From positions 620,001-684,000 of the forward strand of contig JBLDXI010000003.1 of NCBI GenBank assembly GCA_047495785.1: a stretch of 64,000 nucleotides of DNA, written 5' to 3'. The DNA is from Lepidodermella squamata. Taxonomy: Eukaryota; Gastrotricha. Below, in pieces: positions 35,268 through 45,949 of the stretch. The notes under the pieces are model-generated. The model was not told where the DNA came from. It worked only from the letters and a program-made list of their open reading frames with translations, and made no database searches. Both the position numbers and the translations under genes were made by a program. The stretch's first letter is position 1, and every line of letters begins with the position of its first letter.

Positions 35268-35560
35268 GCATTTCGGCAAAATGACTGGCTCGTAAAAGGT
35301 CTTCCAGCAAACAGGACAATCCAAGGCCTGATATAAATTACAACGAACAGGGACTATTTGAGTGGGTGTTTTCGAAATGCAGAATTTTAGCGATTCTGCC
35401 AAATATCAGTTAGGGAACCATATGTTACCCTAGGAAAAGAACAGAGTGTGACTAATGTACAACATTTACCTAAAAATTGTAGGAAATTCATAGAGAAAAA
35501 AATGACCAGATGACCAGAGCTATAACTCAAGCTCAAGCTTTGAAGCTAAAATTTGAGTCC
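35268..35560 (-). pseudogene. Duplicated 5' end of the RING/ankyrin gene
   Basis: Minus strand at 35,332-35,275: an atatcag acceptor, then ALDCPVCWKTFYEPVILPKC, the first half of the RING with one subst (N to T), then unrelated sequence and a stop. About 230 bp of upstream flank also match 11,634-11,880. It ends by a MITE-like end (catagagaaaaaaatgacc at 35,493). It keeps the splice acceptor but lacks the second half of the RING. Confidence 0.8.
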
Positions 35561-36850
35561 GAAGTATACCAGCTGTATACTTTACATTTCTACGTCGGAT
35601 GTTTTCAAGTATCACAAGGATCACAAGGTCAAGCTATCTTGCGAAGGGTAAATACTGGAATTTCAGTAAATTAATCAATTAAGCTTCATCCAACTTATCG
35701 GTTAGGTCTCCGGTACGACTATTTGCGCAATGCCGACATTCAAACCGCCGTTCGTCTTCTGGCCGCTTTGGCTTTCCTGCCCTCATCAGGCTTGGTACTG
35801 AGGATGTTCCGCCACCTTCCTATAAAATTACTGCACTACGGGCTACTTATCCACCACGAAAAGCTGAAAGATTTGCACATATATTTTAGAAATACATCTG
35901 GGCCATGCCGGTGAGTTTGGCCAGCAAATAGTCCCGCGCTTCCCCATTGATCAGTGGAGCCAGTACGACCGCTCGGCTCCCGCGGTCGGACGCCTCGTTG
36001 GGGGGATTCCACTACGGGTGCAGTGGGACTCTGGGTGACAAGCAGCCACTTCCCAAGTTCTTTGATCGTCTTTTGGTAAGCTTACAATCGTTTGGGCTCG
36101 AAATTCCATGCTAACTTATTTTCTGTGTAGATCGAACAAAACCATTACGAAGATACCCTTCACCACTTGGAAAGTGGCCGGCAAGTTTAATCAGCCGAGA
36201 CATGCTGATTACGTTCAGCTAGACACTGAACTTTCGAACATCGTACGCGCAGCTCGTCAAAAAACACATTCCATGGTACTAATGAACAACTAATGCAATA
36301 ATTGCGTGATGTCGTCGCCGCATTTGAACGCCATGCCATCAATTGGCATGTCGACGACTTGGGTGATCCCGGTGGTCGGATGGAAACCGACGACGAAGAC
36401 GAGGCAACAGCAACAAACAACTAATTATGAACAATCGATACGAATAACGCCATTAATTATGATCAGTTTACATTAATTTGGCTTCAAAATTATGACTAAA
36501 AATGTGTAAGTATCTATCCCATATAGATACCAAGGGGCAGTTGATCGAAGGTCATTTACTGTCATCTCCTCATTTTTTAATTATCTTGCACCGCCGAATA
36601 TTTATCAAAGTTCCCACGGAAATATGATAAAAAAACACCATTTATCGTACTTTTAGCATAATTTACACACCTTTATTACGAAAACCCTATATATTATTGC
36701 ACAAATTATATGTTACGACGGATTGTTGAGTCGATATCCCATGGCGTAACACGTTTTTAGTACCGAGAAGAAGGGTATATATACCAACGCCGTGAATTGA
36801 TTTTCATCCACTTCATCATCATTATTTGAATTACTATCCGATTTTCGATC
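35561..36850. other. No recognisable gene
   Basis: Includes a small palindrome (gtatctatcccatatagatac, split by a 3-base centre) at 36,510 and short frames only. Confidence 0.45.
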
Positions 36851-36855
36851 AATCA

Positions 36856-37083
36856 ATGGCGAGAACATTGGCTTTGGCCCGAAAAGCCGCCGGGCGGCGT
36901 CGAACAGCAAAGCGCGCTCGAAAACCACGGGCGAGTTTTTCCTTGGCCGACAAGGAGCGGCTGGTAAGCCTGGCGAAAATAATACTTTGATTCTCTTAAA
37001 GACAAGAACTCCTCTAACGAGACTGCATTGGCAAAGCAAAGTGTTTGGAAGACAATTGCTCGCGAATATGCGAAGAAGCCATA
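36856..37083 (+). pseudogene. Myb/SANT-like DNA-binding domain fragment, one frameshift
   Basis: Opens with ATG and a very basic stretch (ARKAAGRRRTAKRARKPR), then FSLADKERLVSLAK. After a one-base frame change near 36,985 it continues YFDSLKDKNSSNETALAKQS, VWKTIAREYAKKP and a stop. The Leu-Val...Phe...Asn...Ala-Lys...Trp-x-x-Ile-Ala spacing is that of Myb/SANT-like domains found in many transposon-derived proteins. A gtaagc at 36,963 could instead be a donor, but the resulting frames do not fit. Confidence 0.5.
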
Positions 37084-37274
37084 GCGACTGGATCAACCTC
37101 CACTCTGCTTGCTTCTTCACTCAACTCTTCTGAACAGAACCCGTTCCAAAAGTACGATTGAACATGGCTGAATCAGATTGACATTATATAACGAACAATG
37201 ACTTTCTTATTTTTCACTTTTCATGATACATTAGTTGTGATAGAAGATAGAGCTAGAAGGTCGACCATTTTTAG

Positions 37275-38955
37275 TAGCGGTAGTGCCGCCTTTCCTCAAC
37301 CGCCTTTCCTCAACATACAGTTTCCTCAACGTATTGTTTACACAACATGTGCACAACTCAACCGTGCGCGCGAGTGGGGCTCGGGTACGGGCGCGCGACG
37401 CGTGCGCGACGTGATGTTTGAAAACAGGTGACATCTATTATTATCACGACCGTAGCCAGTCCACCTTAATTGAAGGCCACTTACCTAATTGCCACGGTTG
37501 TTGAGACTATTGTTAAGATTTTCGCTGTTGATTTTATTACGAATTACCGAGGATTTCCTTGAATTGCCCCAGCAGTATTGTTCAGTGTGCCGCTCATGGA
37601 CGGTATGCTAAAAAAGGCTCTCTAGCAGTGTGCGACTTTCAGGAGGGGATGGGGGGATCATTCCCCCCCCCCAGCTCGGCCGGGCCAGACAACAAAATGA
37701 AAATGTATCCCACTGTTTTGTTAATTTTGGAAGGTTCTGGAGCGTGTTTTAGTGGAAAATCACCAAAATTTTATCGCTTCGCTCGGTTATTAGCCGAAAT
37801 GACTCGTCATTTTGGCATATACAGCAAAAAATTTTTTTTCCATCCCTGGGAGCTCGGAGATCGAAGATCGCACCCTGCTCTCTAGGCAAGCTACCGAAGC
37901 CGGGTGTTCCTCACTTGCGCATGTATTTCGAAATTATTCGAACTTAAACTTCATACTTTAATACCGGAATCAAAAAAGGTGCAATGACTAGTTCATTTAT
38001 CGCGCGCCGCCCGCCGAAATTGACCGAGAACTTCACCCGAGCATCGATGCTTGCAAACCACCATAGAGCATAGAGCAGCCACTTTTTTAATCGCATATTA
38101 GATCAGAAAAGTAGCAGAAGACGCGCATGAGCCAATTCATTAATAATTAATTAAAATATTCGCCCAAAAATCTCAAAAATGTCGAATACGTGATCAAAAT
38201 TTAACATTTAAAAGTTGACCCGTATTAGCCGAAACACACGCCTATGTGTATCAATTTCGAAAAATTCCTGTGTGTTAACGGTGTCGAGCCTGTCCGATTA
38301 TGATATATATTTTGAAAGGCCATGATGTCATCTATCTACCATGATTTGTTCGATTTTTTCCCGAATTGCCATTAGGTAAAAAACATCAATATAACGTAAC
38401 ACAGTCAGCTGATTACGTAAAAAACAGAGGTAGCGTGATTTCTTTGACTTGCACTTTGACTTTAGCAGCCGTGTGTCCCTCGAAAAGTTTTATCCAATTC
38501 AACAAATCAGACCTATCGCTATCATTTAAAAAAATAACCATCCCAAGATATATAATTGCCTTGATGCTATTAATTTCCAAAAAATACTACACGCCGGTGT
38601 GTGCTCAGGCAGTAAGTGGAAAATCCAAGCAATAAAAGTTACGCAGTTGTGGTTACGCTCTTGAGAGTGAGGCAGGATGCGTGCCCCCATGAATCCTTAG
38701 CTTAGAATGAATACTTAGCAAGTCATCACTCCACGTCTCCCCCAGGAAGGAATTTTATAGCGTGACTTGAAGTCTTTGAGCGGCGCTGAGCGAACTCAAC
38801 GCGCCTTATCAATTTCATCGACTCGCTAATCCTACTTAATCCCACTTATGCTAGAAAGATGTTGAGCTAAGTACAGGTTGAGTAAATGCGTGTTGTGAAG
38901 CAAATATATGGTTGAGGAAAGGCGGTTGAGGAAAGGATGGCGAACCTTAGTAGCT
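37275..38955. mobile_element. Putative 1.7-kb element with inverted arrays of a tttcctcaac motif
   Basis: The left end has tttcctcaac at 37,291, 37,304 and 37,321. The right end has gttgaggaaa at 38,911 and 38,924, in inverted orientation and with the same spacing (cgcc between units). Weaker ctcaac words continue inward on both sides. The inside carries no transposase; it includes a C-run (37,661-37,670) and CpG-rich words near 37,370-37,410. Outer boundaries and target duplication are not resolved. Confidence 0.55.
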
Positions 38956-39395
38956 AGGCAAGCCGAATTTGAAATAAACCATTATTGCATGCTTATTTTC
39001 GATTCAAAAAAGCATTAACAGGGTTTAGTCACGTGAATTATCGATCAATAATACTGCGTTCGATATCGTTCAATAATTTGATTCATTTCGATTTATTTAA
39101 AATTTGCGGAGTTGTCGCTGTTTCAAAATTGTATTAAATGTGTAAAGATAATTAGTTGTCGAGTTGTCGGTAATGAAATTAATTTAAAATTATTTTTTAT
39201 CGGTGTTTCCGGAGTTGCCTGGACTGAGTTGTCACTATCTGTACTGACTCGGCAGTTCACAATTAATTAATAAAATAAATTAAAAAAAATAATTACCGTC
39301 GAAAAAGAGCGAAAATTGAATTTTTCGTCGTTTTTCGCTGTCACTTTTCTAGAGGGGCCTGGTAATAAGTTAAAATAAAATGTGAAAGAACTTAC

Positions 39396-39699
39396 TGATA
39401 ATAGGTTGCCGTTGAAATCGAGCGACTGATGGGCCGGTGGCAAATCACAATTCATCTGCATTTCTAACGATGCACACCGATCATCGATAGTGACAAATGC
39501 AGATATTTCACAATCGCACGTATAGTAGTCTAAATCCCAATAAACTTTGACAAAACAGCAATGTAGACCTTGATTTTTGCCAAGGTAAAACCTGCAAAGT
39601 TCACCCGACTTTCTCCGGCAATTTTTCCAACTAATATTCATGTGCAGTGGCTTGAAGTAACTGCCATAAACAGCGATTCTTTTGTTCTTCGAAGAAAGA
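39396..39699 (-). CDS. Unrecognised conserved exon, copy 2 (open)
   Basis: The minus strand is open from an acceptor-like ggctag (39,701-39,700) to a gtaagttc donor (39,395). It reads SSKNKRIAVYGSYFKPLHMN, SWKNCRRKSGELCRFYLG, LHCCFVKVYWDLDYYTCDCE and CDLPPAHQSLDFNGNLLS. It shares motif order and donor with 12,473-12,848, where the frame is broken. About ten Cys suggest an extracellular or zinc-binding fold. Neighbouring exons were not found. It could be a host gene exon or part of a transposon. Confidence 0.45.
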
Positions 39700-39990
39700 C
39701 TAGCCAATTTTCAGCGAATAGGCGAGTCGAGATGCTATAAAAATTGAAAAAAAATTGTCTCCCCGTCAGCTGTTGGCGCTGGCCAATATCTCTAATGATA
39801 TTGGCCAGACTCTAGAATCGGCGGTAAATGCTGGTTCTCCTCCCACACTTGGCATTGCGAAGATCGCCCATCTGATCCTAGCGTGACAGGTACACGGGAG
39901 TGAAGTTTATTCCCTTTCGTCTCTTTCTATTCCTGTATAAAATTTGTTATTTTTCTTTACTTTTCTCGAAGACGAAGGAATAAAGATAAC

Positions 39991-40009
39991 GTTATGTTAT
40001 GTTATGTTA
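39991..40009. repeat. gttat microsatellite
   Basis: Four tandem gttat/gttaa units. Confidence 0.8.
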
Positions 40010-40069
40010 ATGATGAAAAATATGTCCTTGGAATCATCTCCATCCCTCAATTTATTCCTATTGGCATAG

Positions 40070-40195
40070 CCTGATATTACTTCAATTAGTTATATAATAT
40101 CGGACCCAAGTTAGGTTGAACCCCCAGGTTCTCTATCTCCGCTCGCACCGCCGCCTTTACTCCATGGCACAGATCAGGTCTCTGCTACAAGCGTT
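40070..40195. repeat. Duplicated block, copy 2 (pair of 13,060-13,190)
   Basis: cccaagttaggttgaaccc, ggttctctatctccgctcg and cacagatcaggtctct repeat the earlier block. It is followed, as there, by gypsy-derived sequence. Confidence 0.65.
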
Positions 40196-40221
40196 TCACT
40201 AGTAAAATTGCCGTCGAACTG

Positions 40222-40533
40222 TTGTCCTTATTTCGCCGTTATTCTCCACATGGCGGTATTACATCGAAAAGCATAAACCCACACCTAATTCAGCATCTGC
40301 CCTTTAATGCATTTTATCACGGGCATTCGGATGAATTTTGGCTAATGGTCAGGGCAATCGTAACATCCGCCCGCAAGTCGTTATATATTATTCAGCCGAA
40401 ACGTCATGGATTCTTAGTTAAAATGGATCAAATTGAAAATGAAAAGCTTCTCCGCTTAGTGGAAATAGGAGTAAGATTCCGAACATTCCGAAAACAGGCA
40501 GACGTCAATGCGTCCGAGGACGGAGGAGGTTGA
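40222..40533 (+). pseudogene. Gypsy pol C-terminal remnant
   Basis: A 103-codon frame ending FRTFRKQADVNASEDGGG, whose DNA (cattccgaaaacaggcagac) matches that preceding the LTR-like end at 14.9 kb. The earlier part of the frame has no recognisable motif. The integrase core seen at 13.7 kb is deleted here. Confidence 0.45.
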
Positions 40534-40534
40534 A

Positions 40535-40840
40535 GAAGCAGTTTAAAAGTCTAAGCTGGATCAAAATTCGGCCAAATACTTGAACTCGTGCGTGTAGCCT
40601 CCATATATCACTGTTTAAATCTGTTACTCAACTTGCTGTTCGAACGACTACTAAAACATTAAATCACTATGAACTAGGTTGCTCTTGTTACGGTTTCAAG
40701 CAATAACCCAGTATTAAACCAATCAGTTGTCTATCACCTTTTGACACGCACTACAGATATAAATATAATTCTTCTGCAGTGGAACAGTAGTGGGAGTAGT
40801 GCGGAATCCGAGCGGCATTTCGCATCGGCTGGCAATTTAT
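40535..40840 (+). mobile_element. LTR-like end of the gypsy element, copy 2
   Basis: Contains ccagtattaaaccaatcagt, atataattcttctgcagtg (TATA-like) and gagcggcatttcgcatcgg, in the order seen at 50,930-51,390. It starts after the purine-rich gaggacggaggagg. Confidence 0.6.
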
Positions 40841-41660
40841 CGTACGGATTTTAATCAGCACTACATTAGAGGGCAACATGAGCTTTATAATGATGAGAAG
40901 GAAGGGAAAAATTCTCATTTTCGCAAGTCATCTCACGTTTTCTCAAGTCTTAGCAAAAATTTTCAATATGACCTGGAATATTCCGACCATGGCGTGGTGC
41001 CACCAAGTACTCAAAAACGATCCGGGGCTACAACAGTGCTAAAATGTATGTTCAGATCTAGCATTTAACATTTTACCAATCAGGGAAGATGTAGGAAAAC
41101 AGCCCCAACCCTCCCACTCAGTCCCCGTCGCAGTCATAAATTCTCTTCCGGTCCATTGCGACCTCCTGTCTAGACGCGAAAAGAACAGCGTTGAAAGACA
41201 ATCCCGAACCGATAGTTGCTTATTTGTATTTCCGTTTCAGGGAAGAATTTAGCAAGGACGCCGCGCACATTTCAGTTTATGAGAAATTCCAGGGTTCCGC
41301 CAAACGATCTTTCATGTTTACTGTAAGAGCAGCTTTTCAATTGTCATTTTTTGTTGCATAATTTCTAATTGGTCAGCAGTTCGTTAAAATGCGGGGCCAG
41401 AACCAGTACCTGAACCCCTTGAGCCGGAGCTGGCAGCACTACTCTCTGCACTACACTCCCGCTCTGGTTTATTCTAAATTTTTCCCGCATGATGGTTTTA
41501 TTTAGATTTTTCCGTACTCTTGATTTCTGGTTGGTAGCGGGGTGTTCCTGCGTAGGGCATTTTCGTTGTTCATTGCGTTGTCATCTCCAATTGTCCTATC
41601 CCTTTGTAACTGTCCTGCAATTATCTGTTTCCTTTCAAACTTAACTTTGTCGAGCTGCCC
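40841..41660. other. No recognisable gene
   Basis: Short frames on both strands; no domain and no repeat found. Confidence 0.5.
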
Positions 41661-41665
41661 AAATA

Positions 41666-41844
41666 TCGTTAACGACGCGCCAAAACAACCACTTAGATGA
41701 CTCATTCGATCGTACTTTTAGTCGCCTAACGTAATAATGAAGTACGTTAGGCCTTTTTAAGCGCCGATTTTTTCATCTATCGAACGTACTTTCCTCATAA
41801 AATCTATAAATAGTAAAGTGATTGTTTTGGCGCGTCGCTAACGA
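41666..41844. mobile_element. 179-bp MITE with TA flanks
   Basis: The ends tcgttaacgacgcgccaaaa and, inverted, tcgttagcgacgcgccaaaa differ at one base; TA flanks both. A central 10-bp perfect palindrome (gcctaacgta / tacgttaggc, 41,724-41,752) is followed by T5. It sits immediately upstream of R1 form A copy 3. Confidence 0.85.
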
Positions 41845-41866
41845 TATGAACTGGCTAACTGACTAG

Positions 41867-42548
41867 CAACCTCACAGCCTCACAGTCGTTCTCGCTACAT
41901 TGTTGTCTCAGAAGTGCGTGAATATAGAAAACATGAATAGACCGCAAACTTCTCCAAATGACATTATTGTGAGAAGCACGATTTAGTAAGCGTTTTTAAG
42001 ATGCGGTCCATTCTACAGACTGCTTCCCATGGACATTCATCATAGCGACTAATTTCACGCTAAAAACAAAACTTTCCCCCAAAGTTTCAATGGGTGATTT
42101 GCTCCTTTCCCGGTGGTTCAAATTTCAAATTTCAAATTTCAAATTTCAAATTCACAAACCTGAATCACATTACTGACATTATCGGGAGAGGGACATCACC
42201 GAATTTGTTGTCACGGTCTTCGTTGCGCGAGCGCATCCGGCTCAGGCATTTCCTGTCGGCCGATTATAGCTGGGTTGTATAGATGGATCTCCCGAAACCA
42301 TAGTGCTATGACGCCTCATCTAAAATGACAAAAAGAATATATAGTAAATCAGCGGAAATAAAGCGGGCATCTATTTTGAATCTCGAAAAGAAGCACAAAA
42401 TAAAATTCGTTCTACTCATTAATCCATTGTCACCTGGCATTCCGGCTTTGCACATTCAGGGGCTACTGTGGTTAACATCCGCGAGGTTTGATTGGCAAAT
42501 GCGGCTTCTCTGCTGCTCTCTCATTATCAGCCGTTTGCCATTTCGCGA
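41867..42548 (-). repeat. R1 long form A, copy 3
   Basis: Starts cctcacagcctcacagtcgt and ends cattatcagccgtttgccat. Differs from copies 1 and 2 by expansion of an aaatttc array at 42,119-42,153. The minus-strand exon-like frame contains RKCLSRMRSRNEDRDNKF, with an extra C near its end. Confidence 0.75.
42119..42153. repeat. Five tandem aaatttc units
   Basis: A perfect 7-bp array inside R1 form A copy 3, absent from the other two A copies, so it arose after insertion. Confidence 0.9.
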
Positions 42549-44594
42549 GTTAGCGACGCCCTGGTTATTTTCTGTATTGAAAATTATGGAATTTCCTAAT
42601 CCGGGCGGGAGCGAGATGTAAGAGGTTATTATTGATATTTGCCTCTTATTATTAATTCCACTTGTTTAAGTCAGATGGGGCGGCTTTTGCCGAGCTGATA
42701 GCGATTGGCCGGCAATACGTTCGTGATATTATCGTAAGGATTTGATATATGCTGCACGGCTTCATTCTATCAGAATTTAGTTTAGGATACATTCAGTGTC
42801 CATCTTTATTACGATATTTCATTGGATCTCTTCTTCGAGGCTGTCGAACTGGGCTACGTCATCCTAAACTTCGATGCTACTTCGGGTATTTGGAAAATTG
42901 ACATTTCAACCGGACAACGAATACGCCTGTGGCCGGCGTGGCAAAATATACGCCCGTTGAGTAAAATTACTAAGCAGGCACTATACTATAATTACCTCTG
43001 CTCTAAGAAACTGTCTCATCGTTAGCTATTTATCTTTACAAATGAGTAAATTCGGTCGCTGATCATTACCGTAAATTGATGGCTATTAAGCTGGAAAACG
43101 CCGTTAAAAATCGCTTCATGTTTCATGTTCTACGGCGCGGGACATTCATGGTGGCATTCATTGTGGCGAGCTAAGGACAATCGGCAACGCGGGCAGCTCG
43201 GCTCGAAGCGCGTGAAAAACGAAGTTGCATGCGACTTATATCCAAAATTATGACAGAACGCTTGATTGCTTTCCAAAAGAAATGGTTTCCAAAAATGTAT
43301 ACACACAGTTGCGCTTGGCATGCTGCAAACTGAAGCCGCAAACACGTTCAAGGCGCTAGCTCAAGCAAATATCGGTCTTCGAGAGGCCACCGTCGTCGAA
43401 AACGCAGTTCAAGCCGCTTCCGACGCGAACGCCGATCAGAACTTAATAGATCAGTTTGCGCAGCTACTAATAACGCGGTGATTGCTGCCCGAGCGACCTA
43501 CCTTGCCCTCGCCGCAACGGCCTAGGCCGACTTTAGCCGCACAATGCAACAAACAGCCAGTCTACTTGTCGAACACATCGACCTCGAGTACATCCATCAG
43601 CCGGCTGGCTGGCAACGATCCCGAGAGATCTGGCTGTAGCCATCATAAGGCACTTCGGAAGGAATTCAAATTTCCACCGAAATCCAATTACTCTAACGCT
43701 TTCATTCAGTGACCCTCAACCGCCTATTAACGACATTGTCGCTCCGCTGTTAGCAGAAAATGATCGACTTGCGATCGACCGTCAACCCGCTGCTCCACCT
43801 TGGCTGGGACTCTTGTCTCATAAATCGATGGCCGAAAGCGTAGCCACCTACATCTCGCCAGCATGGGCATGTCAACCCAAGTCATCCAGGTCGCGTGCAC
43901 TCTTCGCATGACATGTTTCCCTTCCATCCGGAAAAGACAAGTAACTGTTCTCTCCACCCTTCTTACCCACCTGGAAGAGCTGAAAAACACCTCGAAAAAA
44001 AAGAATATAGTCGACGAACGCGTGACAAATGTAGAGCAGATGTGCCACAAAATGATGAACGTTTTGAAGGAAATTCAAGAAAAAGCTGCCCCCAGCGAAT
44101 ACAATTACCCGGGAAAGGATGAGACTTTTGTAAGGAGTCTCTTGCTGGACTAGTCGGCTGGGTCGCCGAGCCAGACAATGACGCAGGACAGGCGTTTTGG
44201 CGATTATTACCACTTCTCCGCCCAAGAAATTTTTTATCACTAGTGTAGCACCGGATATTGCTATTGAATACCGCGTCGTTCCCCTTCGTTGTTCCGCATC
44301 ATTTGCCTCATATCGCTAGTCAATGGCTCCGATCTGTCGAAACTAGCATCCATTAATATCTCACCTGATCAAACGCCGTTACCTACATGCGGTGCCAATC
44401 AGCCTGAAAATGCGCGCTAGACACGCTGAGGAGCTTGACGAGAACATCCAATACCCTGTAATTGGATGCCAAGATCCTCAGCCGCGCCCTGTTAAAATCC
44501 CTCACCTAGTGATACCATCACTACGCTGGCAGGTTCTTGTCATTCTGAGGTTCAATTTTATAAAACTGCGAGAAAAAATGAACGAGAACGAAGA
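42549..44594 (+). other. Degraded coding-like frames, unrecognised (43,266-44,153)
   Basis: Frames at 43,266-43,712 read QTEAANTFKALAQANIGLRE, then a Ser/Pro-rich stretch. Those at 43,727-44,153 include MAESVATYISPAW and a helical lysine-rich segment. The pattern (helical, then Ser/Pro-rich, then helical) would suit a gag protein, but no zinc knuckle is present. The rest of the interval has nothing recognisable. Confidence 0.3.
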
Positions 44595-44690
44595 ATATCG
44601 CCGATTAGCCGATAGCTAGGTGCATAATGCTGCCGTGAAGAGGCACGGGTTTAATCCCCAGAGCCACACAATGTCTGTTTTCTTCTACGG
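44595..44690 (+). repeat. Possible tRNA-derived SINE head
   Basis: tagctaggtgc (A-box-like) and, 32 bases later, gggtttaatcccc (B-box-like) have the spacing of an internal Pol III promoter. A second ggatttaatcc lies at about 44,747. No clear cloverleaf or A-tail is seen. Confidence 0.35.
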
Positions 44691-44949
44691 TTCTGGGACC
44701 GTAAAACAAGCTGCCATGAAGAGTCATGCGGCCAACTGGAGCCAGGGATTTAATCCTCGGTAGTCTAAAATGTTGGTGATTCCCGCCAAGCAGCATAGAT
44801 CAGCAATAATCGGTTCATATATAGATGACTCTTAGGCCTCATATATGGGATGACATGTGATCCATGGGCTAATTGTCCAAAAGCCAATTGCGCAATAGAG
44901 TATGAGTATGCGTATGATTGAACGCAGACGGAGTCAGTAATGTAAATTA

Positions 44950-45250
44950 AAAACCAACCTGAATCGACCACCTCAGATTTTCGGGCTAGTTAGCATAGAG
45001 CTAGAGCATCGAAGTCGTCGAGCTTGATTCGGCTGCAAGCGCCTGGTCATGTTCCTTTAGATGGCAGACGGTATTTTCGACCACAGCTAGTATGACTGCT
45101 CCTTGGCGACGACCGGTGATATAAGGAAACGGCGTATCATCTAAAATCAGAAAATGTGTATAAAGCAAATTACCGGATATAAAAGGGATTCTATTTTGAA
45201 ATTTGATTATATAAAAATTAGTCCTCGAAAATGAAATTTCTCCAGAATGA
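44950..45250 (-). repeat. R1 copy with B-type leader
   Basis: cctgaatcgaccacctcaga and gaagtcgtcgagcttgattc match the head of form B, and gtatcatctaaaatcagaaa with tagtcctcg matches the core. The connecting part is diverged. Confidence 0.55.
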
Positions 45251-45279
45251 AATTCGCGATGGACATCAATTAGGCGTCC

Positions 45280-45420
45280 ACAATCACCTGACCTTCCAGC
45301 ACTGGTTATTCGGAAAATTCAGATAGCTTTAAAAGAGCGAACTACTTAAACGCAAAACTTCATGTTTTTGCGTTTTGCAACTTCTAAATTTTCAAAATGT
45401 TGTTGATAAAATTTGCTTTG
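45280..45420. repeat. Short repeat shared with 53,305-53,420
   Basis: ttattcggaaaat, aaaagagcgaacta and ttcatg...ttgcgttttg align with the later segment. At 53.3 kb it follows the Helitron-like fragment; here no Helitron sequence is recognisable. Confidence 0.5.
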
Positions 45421-45779
45421 GCCTAAGAGCGACCGGATGAAAAAAGCATATTTCCGAATTTCAGCGGACTGAATTGACCTTTCCGATTTAAATTTTATTT
45501 AAAGCTGGATTTAGAGTTTAATTTATACTATACAACAGAACCAAAATTTTCGAGGTCCTGGTTTCATTTTGCCGTTCTTTGCTTTTGTTACGCTTTTATA
45601 AAAGCGCAAGGGTCTGAATGTGGTTGAAGTGACCGAGAACCTGGTTAGCAGGAATCAGACCTTCTCAGCTGTGGTTGTACTTGAACCGCTATTTAACTTT
45701 TCTTTCCCATGTAGGTGCGTCCCGTCCAGTTAAAGCGCAGTGATAGTTTCCATACCGAGACCAAGCAGAGATCTGAGCA

Positions 45780-45945
45780 CGCTTAACGGCTATAGACCGG
45801 TGTCACTGTTACCCACAATTCAAAACTGATAGAGTTGTGCTTGGCGATCAAGCTATGCAATCCATTCGAAGATAAGCTACTCCTGTCGTTTGGCTAAAAT
45901 GGTTTCCGAAGACTTCGATCTACCAAGCATCACACGTCCATAGCA
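45780..45945 (+). pseudogene. LINE reverse-transcriptase fragment (RT blocks 1-2)
   Basis: LNGYRPVSLLPTI, then after a small frame slip KLIELCLAIKL, FEDKLLLSFG and NGFRRLRSTKHHTS: the 'YRPVSLL...K..E......L.......GFR...ST.HA' signature of LINE reverse transcriptases. A stop lies inside. The catalytic blocks are missing. Confidence 0.7.
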
Positions 45946-45949
45946 AGGC

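Noticed and set aside
37650-37690. C-run and CpG-rich patch as a promoter or CpG island
   Set aside because: Too short and inside a putative transposon; no gene starts here.
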